A DNA stretch of 64,000 nucleotides from Sipunculus nudus (lineage: Eukaryota > Annelida > Sipuncula > Golfingiida > Sipunculidae). Shown here piece after piece: positions 25,803 through 39,000 of the stretch. The DNA is taken from NCBI GenBank assembly GCA_026874595.1, contig CM049306.1:6094019-6158018 (forward strand). The letters run 5' to 3'. How positions within the stretch are numbered: the first letter of the stretch is position 1; the number at the start of each line of letters is the position of its first letter. The position numbers and the translations under genes were made by a program. Under the pieces are notes generated by a model. It saw only the letters and a list, made by a program, of their open reading frames with translations. It was not told the DNA's origin and did not search any database.

Positions 25803-25990
25803 ATAATTTATCTTCATGTGCACAGAATGAATTTATCTTCATGTGCACAGAATCCAAGATTCTAGGTCGGACTGAACTTTGCACATAAGATAAAAAGAAC
25901 CGATAGTAATTTGGAATAGTGGACGTTTTACTAGAAAACATAAGATAAAAAGAACCGATAGTAATTTGGAATTGTGTACGTTTTACTAGA
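25803..25990 (+). repeat. Two short tandem duplications
   Basis: GAATGAATTTATCTTCATGTG-like units of about 28 bp occur twice at 25803-25855. A unit of about 56 bp with CATAAGATAAAAAGAACC and GATAGTAATTTGGAAT occurs twice at 25884-25990 with few differences. Confidence 0.85.
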
Positions 25991-26970
25991 AGAAAAACGC
26001 TCTTGTCCTGCAAAATATGGAGGAAAATATGCAGGCAAGGTTATAAAATTTGCTGGCAATATTACAAAAAAATAATGTAATAAACTGTTTGGTACTTTAA
26101 TAATATTCAGAAGTAGTCTGTCCTCATTAATATATGATCACTTGATGAAGCGAATGGAATGAAATACAAGTTTCCCAAGCATTCTTCATTTGGGCATAAA
26201 ACTGACATAAAGGGAAAGTACAAAGGTTGCCAGAGCTCAGAAGCTGAAAGCACAGCAAAGTTACAATCAGCGATTAAGTCGATAAAAACTCAAACCAAAC
26301 TTTGTACTGCATTTTTAGGTAATCAAGTTAATGAGAAAGAATGCATGTCTGGAACCTGAGGGTGCATCATATTTGTGAATTAGACTTTCTATCTTCCGTC
26401 TTGCTGAACCATTTTCTAAGCATCCATCCATGAAAGATCAGCTAGCTTGAACCTGGCAGCACCGACTCATACATGTGGTGAATATTTCTAACAATATATG
26501 CATGTACTACATGAATCTACAAATGTGCATAGTGTCAGCAAATGAAAGTATTTTGTTGACACCAACGCATTTTGCAAAGTGAATTTTAATGGCAACATGT
26601 TGGGAAGGAACAAGTTTTATATCACAAAAATTGCATCACAGCAAATGGCAGTGATACTTTACTGACACATGTGTCGGTTCTTTCCTACGATCATGCAGTC
26701 TAAAGTCTGCATCGTCACCATATCACAAAATAAGTAATCTGCATGAGTGTTTTTTCATGCATTCATCACCATAGCACAGAGCCAGCATACAGCAACATGT
26801 TGCAACATGTTACGCACCTCTAATGTGTGTGGAATCTGTTTTCTTGCCAACATACAGTCTGAAAGCCATCCCTTCATGGCAAAAGAAGCTTAGAATCCAT
26901 CCAGCACACAGGTGTGAGCTTCTACATAAGCGCGTATCTTGTCATGCACGCATGTACTCTAATTATAAAA
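25991..26970. other. Non-coding stretch between SINE and element copy B
   Basis: AT-rich sequence. The small open frame at 26159-26359 has no recognisable domain. Nothing else supported. Confidence 0.4.
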
Positions 26971-28380
26971 CAGCTGCTCCCGTGGAAAATCCACGGCATT
27001 ATCGGATGCGTATCTTTGTTATGAGCTGATAGGAACTAAACGACGAATATTTTAATCCTAAGGTTTTTGCAGGAACATTTGTCATGTGTTTCACTTATAT
27101 GATATAAAGATAACTTCTGCTAGTATTCTCCAGGAACACCAACCAAATATCAACATAGAAAAAAAAATACTCTATTCCACAAAAGAAAGAGACGTGTGGC
27201 ATATACAGGGTGTAAGAATTTTTAAGTGAGAAGTTTTATCACGATAAACAACTTAGGTCCGACAGCTTCATTGCTTCGGAAATATCGTAGATATAACGAA
27301 TGTTTTAAGAAGCATTCTACCGTGAAATTATATGAAAGATGCTTTGTATTAGTTGAAGCTCAGGCGACATCGTGAGGGCGAAGTCTAAGGCATGTTAACA
27401 GACACATGCGTTATTTGTATACACATGCATATGTCGATGAAGTCTCATGTACGCGAAACGTATAGCTGCCAATGTGAAAATGATAGGCCCAGAAAAATAT
27501 ATTCCAACAGTATTAAATTTTTGGTTTAAGTTCTGTAAATTGTCATGGAAGAAGCAGGTCTGACGCAAAATTGACAACTCTCTCCGATAAAAAGCAGATT
27601 GATATATTTCGATGAAAGCATTAAGCAAAGAAACACTTCAGCCTTGGTTCGTTGTATTGTCTTTCAGCAAATTAACGCAAAATATAATATACAGATTTTG
27701 CTGAAAATTTGTAGAGGGGTAAAGTAAAACTCCATCCGTTATCCATTACATTTTCGATGTAATCGGAATAACCATGATATATTTTTTCTTTAAGTGCCAT
27801 GATCATAATTCCACAAAGGAATAATTATTAGGGGCTATTCCTTTGTCCCCAAGTAGAAGGGCCGCCCATTAGTATATGCAGTTGTTCTGCCATTCGCCTG
27901 GAGACCCGTGTTTCTGAACCATGAATATGTTTTACATGAAACGTGCACGTATGAACAAACGTCTGATTAGTAGATTCTGGCGGGGGTTTCTAGGTCCCCA
28001 TGAGATTTAGGACCCTTAGAAGTGTGTGCACTCCTCCCCCCCCCCCCCCCCAGGGCTTCCAATTAAACTATTTAACTATTAAAGGCCGAACTATTAAAAC
28101 CATGGAAAGATACTTCTGAATGTATAAAAGTCAACAATCCTTTAAACCTATAAAACAATGATCGTGTAAAGGGTCTCAGCTCTTTGTGTCCACTCAACGA
28201 AAAAGTGCTCCCTATGTTTAAAAGATTCATGTGGACATGTGATCCGCGCTTAAATTTAAAATCTTTACTTCCTTTTGACAGAGTAAAATTCCTTACGAAA
28301 TATATAATTCCAGGCGATATAATGGAAATGGGGTTCAGTGTGGATTACAGTTCGCCTCCTGGAAAAAGCAAGACAGGAGA
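26971..28380 (-). mobile_element. Helitron-like element, inverted copy B
   Basis: This is the reverse complement of about 22600-23785: GAGCTGATAGGAACTAAACG, GGTTTTTGCAGGAAC and GTGCACGTATGAA all match inverted. On the minus strand it ends in a perfect 7-bp-stem hairpin (26980-26996, CCGTGGA / TCCACGG) followed by AGCAGCT, with the terminal CTAG damaged. A poly-C run (28036-28051) lies at the place of the poly-G run in copy A (22931-22944). Copies A and B form an inverted pair about 3.2 kb apart. Confidence 0.6.
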
Positions 28381-28389
28381 AAATAGTTC

Positions 28390-28802
28390 CTTTCATTTTG
28401 GAGGTAATAAGAATCACCACAATATATATTTTCTTATATACCATTATGACAAAGGACCATTCCTTTGTCCCCATGTGGAAGCCACCCACTCGTATTTAGT
28501 TGTTCTGCCACTGGCAAGGTGAAAGGAGAGTGTTCACACAAACGCATACACGTGAACACGACTGATATTTAATGAGGTTCTGGTGGAGGTCTGTACGCCC
28601 TGACTACAGATTCTAGTTTGTTATCAATTTAAAGATGTACAGGTGATATTTTTTCATGTTTCACCGTCCCTACAGACAACGGATCTTAACAAATATCTAT
28701 AAACGTTAGGATTAAATTTATGCGTCGTTTAGTTCCTATCAGCTCATTACAAAATATGCATCAGATAGAGCCATGGATTTCCACGGGTGCAGCTAGTGTA
28801 TA
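28390..28802. mobile_element. Composite fragments of the same element
   Basis: Positions 28390-28560 repeat 27750-27960 directly (GGACCATTCCTTTGTCCCC, TTGTTCTGCCA). Positions 28704-28796 match the 3' end of copy A in plus orientation, with TTAGTTCCTATCAGCTCA, a hairpin at 28771-28786 and terminal CTAG (28793-28796) before T. The two parts are in opposite orientation, so the cluster has been rearranged or nested. Confidence 0.6.
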
Positions 28803-30110
28803 TAAATGAGTGGCTAAGTAGATGGCTAGATATCACATTTCCGAGCTGTAGATGGCTGGCTGGCTCTAAAGGGACTAGATTTGATTTGTAGTAGAGACAT
28901 TTAAAGCAGAATCCGTCATGAGAGTATACGATATCTGTTGTAATGGCTATAGGTATATACCTATTTTATACATTTCTCTTGTTTTTTTTTTTTGCGATTT
29001 CTGATGATTCATGTATCTTTGAATTACTATTATAATTATATAAATCACCAATAGATAGCACTTATACATGCCTTCAGTCAGGCTATATATAATCTGTACC
29101 ACAGTTGGGCGCCCATTGAAATTTTCCTGAATTTTTCTAAAAATCACAGATCAGATCCAGAAAGTAAGCTGCAATGGAGGAAATAGGCGTAGTCCTAGTT
29201 ATATATAACTATAATGAAACCAACACCATACCTTGTTAAATATTTGAGTAATTCATTAAAATCAATATCTTGATTTTTTTTTTCAACATCTAAACCCATC
29301 TGATGAAGGCCAAGGTCACTGATCACATGCTCAAACAACCACATATAACAGCTGCTGATTTGTTTATGAAAATTCTATAAACTTATTCTAAACATTTGTC
29401 TGTTAACCAATGATAGGGGCCATGGCACTTGGACAAAAGAAAGAAAAGGAAGATATAAATGACGTTTTTTGTAATGTTGTTTTATATCTCATATTTGGTC
29501 TTTGTCCCTCATTAGCTTAAATGTCAAATTATGTGATTATATTTAAGTTTTAAAGAGAATAACCCACTGGTAGAACACACTATAATCCATCAGAGCCAGT
29601 TAACAGAGAGGATCTGCATTACGCGCCTTGATTTCATTTGTTTAATATATTTTATATCAGCAAACTGAATTAAGATGGGCAGACCTGAGTTTTCATCTCT
29701 GAGTTTTATATTTTTTTTATTTCCTCATCTTCCTTCCCTACACTGTCCCTGTCATCCTTGACATTTTGATCGTGCAGTGACGCTTCGTTATAATTTCCCT
29801 GTCATAATGACTGCCTTTCGCGAATTTCTCGTGTATATATGCTAACATCGTTATTAAGATAGATTAAGGACACGAGAAAACAATCCAGGAAAATGGCATT
29901 GGTATCATTACTGAATAAATGAAAATGTTCAAACACAAATGTACAAGACCTAACCGTGTTCAATGTTCTCCATTACCTAATGTATAAATGACAATCTTTG
30001 TCCGTGTATCGAAATAATCTTTTTATTTGTAATTCATGATTTCTCTACAAGATGAATTTTACAGGGAAACTTTCCGCCAGTTATGATACCTAAGTTCTGA
30101 CTACTTACTC
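28803..30110. other. Non-coding stretch, nothing recognised
   Basis: AT-rich sequence with several homopolymer T runs. No gene or clear repeat identified. Confidence 0.4.
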
Positions 30111-30955
30111 TGTTACAGATGTCTCTTTAATTGTATGCAGCAGTCTTACATGTGTATTTGCAGCACTTGCATTGGCCGTTGCTATGGCGGAATAGCCCGG
30201 CCCATGCGTTGGGTCTGACGTTTAAACACGGCCTGGCCGAGCCGGGCCGGCCCAAGTGTAAACCCTGATATGTAGAAACACAGCGTTTGTTGTTCTAGAT
30301 GTTTCCTGTAATGTGTGTACTATTGTGTTCTTTGGATTGTTCCAGAAATGTAAAGTTCTCGACTTGAGGTGAAAAGTTTTAAATAAGGGGCTGTGTTTTA
30401 GAGCAGAGAGAGAGGAGAGATATATTCCAGCGGACACAGAAGAGTGTAAGTCAGTAAATGAACCTTTTCCTATAACTGCAGCAGTTAAAGCTTATCTTCG
30501 AATTTGTAACGGATTTTAATTAGTCTTCAGTTTGCCTTTGGGATCACTATCAAAACTTAACTTTTGGATTACAACAAATTGATTTTGTGATTAAACTGTA
30601 CTGTTCTTCTCTGAGAAGATTTATGTGAACTGTTCATCTGGATTATATGCACTATAGGACTTTTTTTGTGACAGTGGTGGTATCCAGGTACTGTACACTT
30701 TATGTATATACTTGTCTTGATTTACTGTTGTACTGTTGTTATGCTGTGTAATTGTATTGATTTAGTGTATTGTAATGTGAGGATTGTTTTTAGAATAAAT
30801 TATAATTATTTGTTAACAAAAAAACCACTGAATTCTTTATTCATACCCCTAAACATTTCACGTTGCATAGTGTTACTGAATCGATTTTTTTATCTCCATT
30901 AAAAAATTTATGTTCGTCATGACTACGTTATCTGTTGATATTAGGTTCCGTAACA
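30111..30955 (+). mobile_element. Solo LTR (copy 1, plus strand)
   Basis: The element starts TGTTACA and ends CCGTAACA, giving TG...CA termini. It aligns along most of its length with the reverse complements of 34796-35569 and 51904-52629. The flanking 4-mers ACTC and ACAC may be a mutated 4-bp target duplication. It contains an AATAAA near 30794 in the place shared by the other copies. A GC-rich insert of roughly 80 bp (about 30190-30270) is absent from the others. No internal retroelement genes are next to it. Confidence 0.7.
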
Positions 30956-31815
30956 ACACACAAATGCTACAACATATATATCTACAATAACACTGGCTGG
31001 ACTGAAGGTATTAAATAAAATCAATTTTACGGCACCATTGGTGGTTGGGGTATATGACGGCCACGAGACTATCATGCCTCCGCGGATGAATCTTTCATTC
31101 TGTTATTACCCAGAGGTAAATTCCCATTAATATTAGAATAGCAAATTACCATGCTGTATCATACTAAACTCTTAATCATTCTACACTTGCTTTGTCATTT
31201 TACTCTCATACTGGTTGTACAGTGTATAGGAGTATATTATATAATTTTGCAAATTGTGATAAATCGTGTTAATCTACAATGTACACATGTAAAAAGTGTT
31301 TATTTTTCATTTTTCGATCATCCTTAATTTTACATATAATTATGACTGAATGTTCGAATGTCAACATGAGTAATAAATCATTCCAGACATGATTAATTTC
31401 CATATGTTTGGCCTATCAGAATTTTGCGCTATGTAACTATCATTAATCATTAAGTTATCATCAGCTTACGCTTATATGAATCTTGGTTATAAAAAAGGCT
31501 TTCTAAAGTTATATAGGAAGCCAATATTCTGAAATACTTGCAAGTCACGTGCATTGTGAAGGGTAGGCAATGAGAACATTGAAACTCTAGCAATTACAGC
31601 TGTTAGCCCTTATATAATTATATCGGTCTTCCCTCTTTTGCCGATGTTCGTAAAAATAAAATATCCAACGAGAATCTATACTTGATGTACATGGCATGGT
31701 CATCCAAAAAGTATCAACATCCTGATTTCCCTTGTTGTTGTGAGATGTTAATGTATTAATGTACTTGCTGAAACCGGTACGCAGCCAAGATTAAGGGGGA
31801 GGGGATGGTTGGCTG
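30956..31815. other. Non-coding stretch, nothing recognised
   Basis: AT-rich sequence between a solo LTR and the next dispersed repeat. No gene identified. Confidence 0.4.
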
Positions 31816-32015
31816 CAGGGCGTCAATACAGGGGGATGGAAGGTATATATCCCCCAACCTTTTATCAAGGGGGGATGTCAATGTAATCATTCCCTCCCAC
31901 CTGATATTCAGAGAATAATATTTATCTATTGGAAATGAACTATATTATAATATGTAGAATTATAGAATTTGGTTCCATTTATGTTCTGTCTACCTTTCGA
32001 TGAATTGACAGACCA

Positions 32016-32018
<3 letters not shown>
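31816..32018 (+). mobile_element. Partial copy of the GGCGTCAAT-ended element
   Basis: Shares CAGGGCGTCAAT, CAAGGGGGGATG, GTCAATGTAATCAT and CAGAGAATAATATT in order with 57462-57580. The right inverted end is not found, so this copy is partial or degraded. Confidence 0.65.
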
Positions 32019-32094
<76 letters not shown>

Positions 32095-32200
32095 GATAGA
32101 TAGATAGATAGATTAGACAGATAGATTAGATAGATAGAAATAGATAGATATATAGACAGACAATTGATTAGATAGAGAGATAGATAGATAGATAGATATA
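32019..32200. repeat. Compound (TA)n(GA)n(TAGA)n microsatellite
   Basis: TA to about 32063, GA to 32090, then degenerate TAGA/GATA tetranucleotides to about 32198. Confidence 0.96.
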
Positions 32201-34795
32201 TTTGTGATTTTGTGTATGAGTTTGTATGAAACGATGTTAGTTTGTGATTGAAATCAAATAAATTTTAGATTCGACCAAAAACCAGCTAAGCATTTCAATA
32301 TTCTTGTAACATTTTAAACACTCAAAACGGAAAAAAATTGTTTCTAAACAAAAATTTAAACACTCAAAACCGAAATTTGAGAATTGAGAATTATTATACG
32401 GTCAACTTATTTTTTTAATTATCAAATTTGAATGCATAATTCTTTATTTCCAGTTTCTTAGTTATCCTATGACAGATACAGAAATATCATCCTCGTTTGG
32501 TTTTCTGTTTATAAATTGCTGCAGTAATGAAACTTTGAACATTGTTTGCCTACAGTGATTTTCCTGGCGTCTGGAAGGTTTATCCCCAATTTTACATGCA
32601 AAGTCGGATGTGTGTGTCTGTGTGTGTGTGGGGGGGGGGGGGGCAGGGGGCTATCCGGAGGTTAATCGGGTTCTGTTTCCGCCGCCAACACTGCCGTGTG
32701 ATTTCTGGAAAGCTCCTGCGAACTCGCTGGACAGAATTTTCCAAAACTTCCCGTTGATTTTGAGTCACAGGTGAACAGGTGCCCTATCGTTTTGCGTTGA
32801 CCTCTCATCTTTCCTATGTGCCATGCGGCCATCCATGTGCCTATTTTGGTAAGAAAATTGCACATATTTTAGGAGTGCGTTGACGTATCGGACTGATATT
32901 TTGTAATATATCATGGTCGGGTTTATCTGGTATTTATTGGTGCCACCTATTAGACCATACTTCAACATCTCTGGTACCAGAAACTTCGATATCTCAAACG
33001 CCAGAAGGCATTCTGTGTCTCCCTTTGTGTATGTCTCTTTGATTCGACAAATACACGTCGACTGCCGAGTGCCCATCTTCTAGTTATCATTCATTAAAAA
33101 ATTGTACGACATCTCATATGCCACATGTATTGACTTAAGACACATGTTTGTAATTGGTTGGTATGTGTGTGGGCACGGATATACGTGTTGATGGGTATGT
33201 GTCTCAACGGGGGTTTGGGCGTGTGTACCCTTCTCTATTAAACTCCCCATACAGATAATAATGGAGAATTGAAGACAATGACATCTGCACACGGACAAAT
33301 TTGAAACGTTTTCTTGATAAAAACGCTAAAAAGAATCAGCTATGTATGGATAGTCTTGTGTTTACAAATATGTTAAGCTTCTATGTCAACCGGGGAGAAC
33401 AAAGACGAGCACCTGGTCAGAAACAAAGGCAGAGCAAGTCCCTAGCTATACATGGAGCTGCGCTGTGAAACTGTAAAAATGGCGATGCTCGTCGGTCTCT
33501 GTGATTCTCAGGACATTACCGTTTATACAGCAGGGTACCAGTCTAGTTGTATGCATCAATGTTAGTATGTACCTATGTATGCATATATTTTGTGCGAGCA
33601 CACGCCACCAGGTAGGGTTACATAATTTTTTCATTACAATCATATTTTTAACATATTTTAAATTATGCATTTTAGAAATTGAGTTGTTTACTCTCTGCAG
33701 TCTGATTGAAGCGAGCTGTTCCCACTGAATGGTAAAATCTATCATTGATTACCAGACCTTTCTAACATGTAAAGAGAGTTAACATATCGTGGCTCAGATA
33801 ATATTGCCGGAGGTGATAGTACTGAGCTGACCCAGCTGATGTTTACTTTCCCATTCTTTGTAACAATAACGTTTTCATTTTCTACCTCATTGATACTTTC
33901 ACTGTCTCTGTCAGTCAGTATAATGTGACGTCAAAAGATCATCAATATACAATGTTTATCAATATCACGTGTTCAGGAGCACCAAGCGAGCGTAGTCGAG
34001 CGAGAAATATGGACGTTTGCTCATGGTTCTTGTCTACAGCTGCTAGATGTGAACGTGACAGACCGAGTCAATATGGCCGCTCTGAATGGCGCATGCAATG
34101 ACAAATATTTAAAAAAAATACTTCCTTACAATAGGTGGCTTTGCTTTAATGATGTCAACAGCATTCAAACAGGATTGTAATTATTTATACGTGTCGCCCC
34201 GGGCATTCCATTACATCACTAATGATTTAATCAACAAATAATTGAAGACCTTAATGAGAGGAAGTGTTCCAGCCAAAACCAATTTGACAGACCGATGTTT
34301 GCCGACATAAACGGATGCTACAGTCCATCCTCTACTGGGCAAAGTCAGTTAAACGGTGATATAGCATAAGAAACAGTTAACAGTGGTTTCCCCGATAAGA
34401 TGCTCTGTTTCTAAAATTATCAAACAATTCAGTTTTGTTTTATACCATTGAAATAAAAAAAAACAGAAATGCCTTGTCATTTCAGAATAAATCCGAAAGA
34501 TAGGTGCCTGCGGAGCACTTTCGTGACACCGTAATAATGATTTTTAATGAATTCTCCGACATTTTATACGATTAATGCAAAATTCTGTTAACTTTCAAAA
34601 TTCCTTTTCATTCCTTACTATCAATTTGATTATATGTAAATGTAAAGAGAGATCAAGCCCAGATATATATCTGATTAAAGACATTCAAATTTAGAGACAG
34701 AAGCATTACTTATTTTCAACAGTGTTACTGGAAAACAGGCACATGGAGAGAAGTTATGTCACCTTGCGGTATAAAACGAGCATATCTTGGTGTAT
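32201..34795. other. Non-coding stretch, nothing recognised
   Basis: No convincing gene. Contains a poly-G run at about 32630-32642. Several short open frames overlap on both strands without domains or splice support. Confidence 0.4.
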
Positions 34796-35569
34796 TGTTA
34801 CGGAACTTAATATAAACAGATCACGTATGCGTGATGAACACAAATTTTGTAAAGGAGATAAAAAAAAGGCAGATTCTGTAATACTAGGCAACGTGAAATG
34901 TCTGAGGGAATGAATAAAGACGTCAGTGGTTTTTGTTAACAAATAACCATAATTTATTCTTAAAACAACCCTAACATTACAACACAATAAATCAATATAA
35001 TTATACAGTAAAACAGCGGTATAACAACAAATCAATACAATCACACAGTAAAATACACAAAGTGCACAGTACTTGGTACCACCACCGTCACAACGATAAA
35101 TTTTTGTAAATGTGTACTCTCGGAGAATGAAAGTCCAGTGTAAAGCTCTTGTAACAATCCAGAAAGTATACTGAAGTCCAAAAGAAAATCTGTAATTGCC
35201 GCACTCGTCGGATAAGGTCCATGAAACTGACACACGCTTTTGCGTCCGCTGGAAATCTTCTCTGCTGCTCTCTCTCTCGGCTCTAAAACATAGCCCCTTT
35301 ATATACTCTTCACCCCAAGCCGAGAATTTTCCACTTCTCGAACAGTCCAAAAGATCCCACACAACACAGTAAACACGCGTTACAGGGATCATCTAGAAGA
35401 ACGTCGCTGTTTCTACACACCATGGTGTACACGTGAGCTCGCCCCAAGCCAGCATGATAACAAGAGTTCAACCAGTACGGATTAAACCAAGAATGTAACA
35501 AGCGGCCAGGCAAGAGCGCTACAACATGAGTTACGCCCGTGTCACACAATAAAAAGGGCACCTGTTACA
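34796..35569 (-). mobile_element. Solo LTR (copy 2, minus strand), 774 bp
   Basis: Termini are TGTTACGG at the left and TGTTACA at the right, flanked by a perfect 4-bp duplication GTAT (34792-34795 and 35570-35573). Read on the minus strand it carries GTATATAAAGGGGC (TATA-box-like, near 35300) and AATAAATTATGG (poly-A-signal-like, near 34955), the expected U3/R order. The 212-residue open frame inside it on the minus strand has no retroviral or cellular domain that I recognise and is treated as incidental. Confidence 0.85.
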
Positions 35570-35573
35570 GTAT

Positions 35574-38170
35574 AGACCTACTGGCGGTGATATCTACTAT
35601 CAAATTAGCTGAGCTTGTGAGTAATACGAATAAATCTGCAATGACTGGTAAAATAATTTGATATTTCAAAGACATTATCATGGTCCAAGAACAGGATAGA
35701 CTGGTTCCCATGATAAGGTATCCGTTAAAAATACGAGAAAGACAGAAATAGTGCATGGAACCAGCCTGAAGGAACTCAACAAACTGTCTATGTCGTTCCA
35801 GTCATCTGTTTTTTTCCTGTTTTAACTCTTTAAAGTGGCAAAATAATAAAGGAATGCGTGTATACCAGCACAACTGAGTGACTCTGATTTAAAAAAATGG
35901 ACAAATAAGGATTTAGCAGAGCCATTGGAAATTAAGTTATATTTGGATTATACGAGAAAAAAATATGTCCATATATTGAAGCTTGAATAATAGAACGTTT
36001 AAAGTGACATGTTAAATATAAATAGTTTTCTTCTTATTTCTTAAGTAAATGTAGCAGTTTTAAAATTGAATTCAATTTTTTGTACCATTTACAAAACCGC
36101 GTTCCATTTACTGCAGTTAAGGTGGACTTTGTAATGCTTCAATTGGTAGCAGGCGTTTGAGTAAAGTTAATTATAGTTTGAGTTGGCATGTTCCAATAGA
36201 ATCAGCTTATTGGCTGACAAATTAACATCATTTATAAAATACATCCAGATAAATTATTGTGACCGGCCCAGAACTGTGTGAAGCAGAAGGACGTAGTGAG
36301 AAACTAATTGAACATCGCAATAATATCTTACACGAATTTATCCACTTCAGCCGTTTTTCCAGAGTTAATGGGAAACAACTGACAAAATTAATTGGGTAAA
36401 AACGTTCAAGAGATCTGTACCGATGGTTCACACGTCATGACGTGCCGGCTGTTCATCACAGCTAGAAACACTGCACAAGAAGGGCGAATAGCCAGCGCCA
36501 ACCGGACTTCAGCTTAATTTACGTATTCTCTGCGGCCATTTGCTGGAATTTTAATGTCAACAAATAATGAATTTAGTGTCTGTGATGACACGAACAGTAC
36601 ACTGGTCGATACAGACGCGATCCGGCGAGAGCATTAACAGGTGCTAGCAGAGAACCAGTAAATATGTTAAGCTAATACTTTAATGGCGCACGCATCAATC
36701 CCCGGTCTGTCTTTTCAAATGCTGCATACAGACTGCTCACGGAGAACAAGACTAATTTAAATAGCAGTTAAGTTTTTTATCTTCTTTTTAAAAAAAACAA
36801 ACAAAGTGGTGCGTTTTGTAAAAAAAATATCAATTTTTCTGGGTATTGAGAGGTCTGTGCGCCAGAGGGAGGCTGTGGTTACAATACAAAGACATTCCAA
36901 GTTTCAGGAAGACGACGGACATTTCATTTCAAATCTACAAAGATACCAGTATAAATACCCGTGACTACTTTCCCTTGTTACTGTGGACCAAAGGGACTCG
37001 ATGGTAACTGTGTAACATATTAGTTCCGGTCTTTGTTCATTGTGTCTAATGTACAGTCCAACGGTCGTATTTTATTTAATATAATTTTAACGTTCCTGTT
37101 CCAAACAGAATTTCGACGAGGAATCCGAAAATTGGACAGGATATTTTCGAAAAAGTATGAAATGTCTGACTTGATTTTTAGGGAATTACAGTTCTCTCAG
37201 ACGCCATATAAATCAACGATTAATACTGAAGGAGATGTTTATTGTGTTGTTGGTACAGCATCAAGAGTAGCTTCTTGAAGCTTACGTCATGACTGAGAGT
37301 AGGCGTTTGTAAGTTGAAATGACTATGGCTACATGTACGCCATGACATCAAGGCAGGAAGAACGGTACGGTATAGTAAAGTAATTATATGTTTGTATATG
37401 ACATTTCTTTATCTGGCTGATTGAAACGATAATAAAAAAGGAAAATATTAATCAACGAGATCGAAGATGTTTTTGTTTCTTTAAATACGTGTGGTAGCAG
37501 TCGCTCTTGTAACTCTTGCGTCATACTTGCGTCCAGTGATGATATATTCACTGTCTGTGAAAATCAGTTTAACAATAAATATACACATTTTATATTGGTT
37601 CATTCCTTGCTGTTAACAAACAAAATGGAATCTAGGATGTTTTACCATACACAAGACACCACCAGATCACAGAATATTTCATACTCTATAGCCCTGTGTC
37701 GTGGTTCTAATCGTCAGACGCCATTTACAATCCTTCCTAGCTAAGCACTCGGTGTAATGTTCTCTCTGGGGACTTGTCAGTACATGCCTATCAGGCTTTC
37801 ATAGCCCCTTCGGAGGTACAGGACCATGATGTACTGCGGTAAATTTATCTGTCACGGGTATTTGTTTTTTCTTTTCCTTTTAATCATTTATTCCACTCTG
37901 CCTTGTCTCTGGACCTCTGCACCATAATTCCGCTGCAGGATTCGTGTTCTTCAAAGAAACCAAATGCTCTTCTGTGCCTTTTGCACCAGTCCTCATTAAT
38001 TAAGTACTGCGAGTTGATGATGTATCAGTTGCCCAAAAAGGGCAAAAATAATTGTTTTATTTACCGTATTATTCACTCGTGTTATTTACTGAAAATAAAG
38101 TTGAAACATCTTATTAATTCCTGTCAGACATGTCATGATTTATAAACAGTTTATGTTTTTGCGACATTGT
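35574..38170. other. Non-coding stretch, nothing recognised
   Basis: AT-rich. Short open frames such as 37033-37278 and 37903-38145 show no recognisable domain. Confidence 0.4.
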
Positions 38171-38190
38171 TCACACACACACACACACAC

Positions 38191-38269
<79 letters not shown>
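38171..38269. repeat. Compound (CA)n(TC)n(CA)n(TA)n microsatellite
   Basis: Four consecutive pure dinucleotide blocks: CA to 38190, TC to 38211, CA to 38229 and TA to 38269. Confidence 0.97.
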
Positions 38270-38272
<3 letters not shown>

Positions 38273-39000
38273 ACTTTAAGTCCAACAGACAACCGTATAC
38301 TTGAAAAGGCCAGATGACAACAGTATACAATAAGGCCAAACGACAAAAGTATACTTTAAGGTTAAATAACAACAGTATACTAAAAAGCCAAATGACAACA
38401 GTATACTTTAAGGCCTAACGACAACCGTATCATGTAAGTCCAAATAACAACAATGTACTTAAATGCAAAATAACATCATTATACTTTAAGGCCAGATGAC
38501 AAAAGTATACTCTAAGCACAAACGAAAACAGTACAAACTATTTATTATATATTTATTTATTGTTTACTAATATATCTTTATTCAGAGACACTTGTTCGGG
38601 ATATACTGATCTTCCACAAAGACCTAATTGTTATTGAAATTTTAAACAAACATAAACAAATAGCATTGGGGTAGTATATACCATACAGGTAAAAAAAAAA
38701 CAGTGTAGAACATTGTAACTAAATATATCATATATTGTTAGTTCCTGTACTAGTATGACTCATATTAAGAATTTGTTTCAAGAATATCATTCAGAAATTC
38801 GTACGGTGGTCCATTCAGGTTGTTAACCATGTTCATACCATTGCGTGAAAAACGTCAACCCTACAATATAAGGCGAAACGGAACCATTTACTTTAAGTCA
38901 CGTGACAACCATATACTTTAAGGCCAGATGACAACAGTATACTACAAGGCCAGAAGACAACAGTATACTACAAGGCCAGATGACAACCGTATACTAAGTA
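38270..39000 (+). repeat. Degenerate 25-26-bp minisatellite, split in two
   Basis: Units of the form GACAACAGTATACT followed by a TAAGGCCAGAT-like stretch repeat at about 38270-38540 and again at about 38880-39000. The roughly 340 bp between lack the unit and look like an insertion. Copies are diverged and vary in length. Confidence 0.85.

Noticed and set aside
34754-35392. 212-codon open frame on the minus strand
   Set aside because: Lies inside a solo LTR, extends through its TATA-like region and shows no recognisable domain; the related LTR copies do not keep the frame.
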